This document shows, piece by piece, positions 62,067 through 64,000 of a stretch of 64,000 nt of DNA (position 1 is the first letter of the stretch; the number at the start of each line of letters is the position of its first letter). Source of the stretch: Limnomonas spitsbergensis. Lineage: Eukaryota; Chlorophyta; Chlorophyceae; Chlamydomonadales. A model generated the notes under the pieces. The model was not told the DNA's origin, ran no database searches, and was given only the letters and a program-made list of their open reading frames with translations. The translations under genes and the position numbers were made by a program. The stretch lies in the NCBI GenBank assembly GCA_037349105.1, contig JAYJMM010000027.1:1753363-1817362 (forward strand). The letters are read 5' to 3'.

Positions 62067-64000
62067 CAGGGAAGTTACAGCCGATCGGCGGCCGAAGATT
62101 TTGGGACGAATAGAAAAATAGCCGAAAGCGCCGGCAGGGGCTTTCGGCGGTAGCCGAAAGAAAAAAAGGGGGGTTGCGGCCGTAGGCCGCAAGTTTTCGA
62201 CAGCTGGGTTCGGCCGGAGGCCGAACCCCGACCGCGGTTTGGCCGAAGTTTTTTAACTTAGTTGAGGTGATACTTCGGCCGACCACATATTTCGAAATGT
62301 CAGAATCAGACTTTGAAATGCTCGACGAACAGCCGCATCCTTTAGCAGTAGGGGCTGCTCAACCAGGTGGGCCTTCACCTATCCTTCGCCAAGGTACCCT
62401 TTTCAGCAGTTTTCAGCGATTACCACCACCGACCGACGTGCAACTGGCAGCCCGCGAAAAGGCTCATGACAAGCAAATCGCCCAAGAACGGTCAGCTCAA
62501 CAGCAGGCGGCACAGGATACAGAGGTGCAGCCAGAAGACCATGCGGAGGAGGCCGGTGAAGTGGAGCCCGACGGCAAGCGGCAGCGGCCCAACAAGACTG
62601 CCGTGAAGTCTGGCACCGTCGCTGAGTGGAAGAAGGCCTTCAAGTGGTGCACCGTCGTCGGCAAGAACATGGAAGGCCACCCTATTTGTCAGGTAAGGCA
62701 CGCTTGTGGATGAGGCCAGACTTGAGGCTCCTACCACAGGTTTTTAGCAAGAGTCTCCAGTCCGATAGTTTAATGCCTCATGAAGTGAGTTCTTATGCTC
62801 GCGATTGCAAGAAGAAGTTGAAAGTGTTTACGGGTGCTTCCTTAGTCGTTTCTTTCAATAGCACTCCCAGCCTGCACACCTTTCTTTCTGAGCTCCACCC
62901 TGATGATCCTCTTAAGTGGGTTTCTGGTGATCAAGAGATTGTCTTGCCCTCGGGTGCCTACACTGAGGCTGGCTTGGCTTCTACTGCCAGGTCAATTGCA
63001 CGAGAGATTATTCAGGGGATTGATTCCCGTTTCAGCCCAGAGCAGATGTGCCTCCTAGATACGTTCAGGATTTTTGATCCCGCCTACTACAGGGGTGTGG
63101 ATGAGGACGATTTGGATACAATGTTTTTGGCAGAGTGGGCCATTCTGAAGGGTCATTACGCTCTGGATCCCAAGAAGTCTATTTTTAAGGACAGTAGTGT
63201 GGCATTCCTGAGCGGCCTAGATCAGGAGTTTTCCAAGATGAAGGTGCTCATTTCCGAGCTGGTGGAGGATACACCCGGCATTAAGTTCAGGGCTTGTTGG
63301 GTGAGGATATTGTCCAACCCTGAGTACGCTGCCCTGCTGAGCAATATTTCTTTGCTTGTGTTCGTGTCCATGACCATTGCGATGCAGACTGCCATGGTTG
63401 AACGTGGTTTCAGTCTGCACCGCTTGTTCAAGCACAGGCTGTCAAACCGTTTACACGTTTTGACCCTGGATTCTCTTATGAGGATTAAGATGGCGTGCCT
63501 CAAGAAGGTGAAGGGCGCTGATTTCAATTTCCAGCGTATTCCCGAGTCTTTGCGCAATGAGGCTGTGCAAGTAATGATGAAGTCACCCCTACGAGAGGGG
63601 GGCTCTGCGCCGTTGATGGTGTCTGAGCTCAACAAGTCTGTTAATGATATCGTTATCAAGCTTGTGGGTGCCACTTTGGCTGAGGGGGGGGTTGAGATTG
63701 CTGATGATGAGGATGGAGCTCCCCTTGAGGATGCTGTTGAGGTGACCGAGTCCGAGGCTGAGTCCGAGTGGGAAACAGATGATGATCTGCCCCTGGATCA
63801 GCTCTCAGCTGTCTGAAAACAAGTGTTTACTATTTTCATTGACGCCATCGCAATTTAACTTAATGAATTCTCTAGGTGTAGATGTGTGAGAGTGTGAGTC
63901 CGAGTCCGAGTGATTTGTAACCAGTGTCCCCGATGTAACATATAGCCATCAATGTTTGACACGAGAACATCTAGAAACGGCCGAATAGAAAATAAGACAA
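62067..64000 (+). mobile_element. hAT transposon, 5' part (runs past window end)
   Basis: The copy A/B match breaks at 62066/9911 exactly where CAGGGAAGTTACAGCCGATC begins. CAGGG-type termini are typical of hAT elements. The 8-bp target duplication should be AATGAATA (62059-62066), but the right end is not in the window. The subterminal region contains repeated CGGCCGAA and inverted TTCGGCC words. It encodes a hAT-type protein on plus. The insertion is absent from copy A, so it is younger than the A/B duplication. Confidence 0.8.
62297..63816 (+). CDS. hAT transposase-like protein, probably internally deleted
   Basis: The start is MSESDFEMLDEQPHP at 62297. Exon 1 (to 62692) holds a charged region (DGKRQRPNKTAVKSGTVAEW) and the start of a BED-finger-like segment (WKKAFKWCTVVGKNMEGHPI). 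A very short 47-bp intron with GTAAGG and CACAG ends joins it in phase to 62740-63816, about 490 residues in all. The second part ends with the hAT dimerisation block: SNPEYAALLSNISLLVFVSM, then MVERGFSLHRLFKHRLSNRL, TLDSLMRIKM. The RNase H-like catalytic core expected between BED and dimerisation region is not obvious, and the protein is shorter than usual, so this may be a deletion derivative or a domesticated form. TGTAA candidates follow at about 63917 and 63935. Confidence 0.65.

Overview
This is nuclear DNA of a eukaryote, most likely a chlorophyte green alga. The main reason is a Dualen/RandI-type non-LTR retrotransposon, a family first described from Chlamydomonas. Exons with GT/AG boundaries, TGTAA-type poly(A) candidates and TTTAGGG-like motifs in a satellite are compatible. 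No prokaryotic operon, ribosome-binding site, CRISPR array, rRNA or tRNA was seen. Most of the window is a transposon graveyard with several levels of nesting. Only about 39.7-48.4 kb looks like ordinary host sequence.

Layout. (1) 637-4237 and 24836-39662 are two arms of a large inverted repeat around about 20.6 kb. The right arm is split by an 11.7-kb CACTA (EnSpm)-like element at 27613-39308, which has 27-bp terminal inverted repeats, a TCG target duplication and an intact empty site at 982-984 in the left arm. This element has no visible transposase. It carries subterminal 24-bp repeats, a duplicated exon, a 90-bp satellite, a roughly 42-bp minisatellite with a 1.25-kb higher-order period, and a LINE fragment. 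(2) 4259-9911 and 56304-62066 are direct copies (A and B) of one nested locus. In it a Gag-like gene was interrupted by a Dualen-type element and also by an insertion carrying a Pif1-helicase fragment. In copy B the Dualen element is complete (49268-60967, minus strand, 12-bp target duplication), and a hAT element (62067 to beyond the window) has landed later. (3) 12581-24085 is a pile of Gag/aspartic-protease polyprotein fragments on both strands, without reverse transcriptase. (4) 39.7-48.4 kb holds the 3' exons of a 2-oxoglutarate/Fe(II) dioxygenase-like gene (+), the last two exons of an unrecognised gene (-), a MITE inside an intron, and small repeats.

The most interesting object is the Dualen element. 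In coding order it has an unknown ORF, a Josephin-type cysteine protease, an OTU-type cysteine protease, an APE endonuclease, reverse transcriptase, a PHD finger with a chromodomain-like motif, RNase H, and a CCHC finger with a PD-(D/E)xK restriction-like endonuclease. That is two deubiquitinase-like domains, two endonucleases and a chromatin-reader-like module in one retrotransposon. Both copies carry frameshifts, mostly different ones, so neither is intact as it stands.
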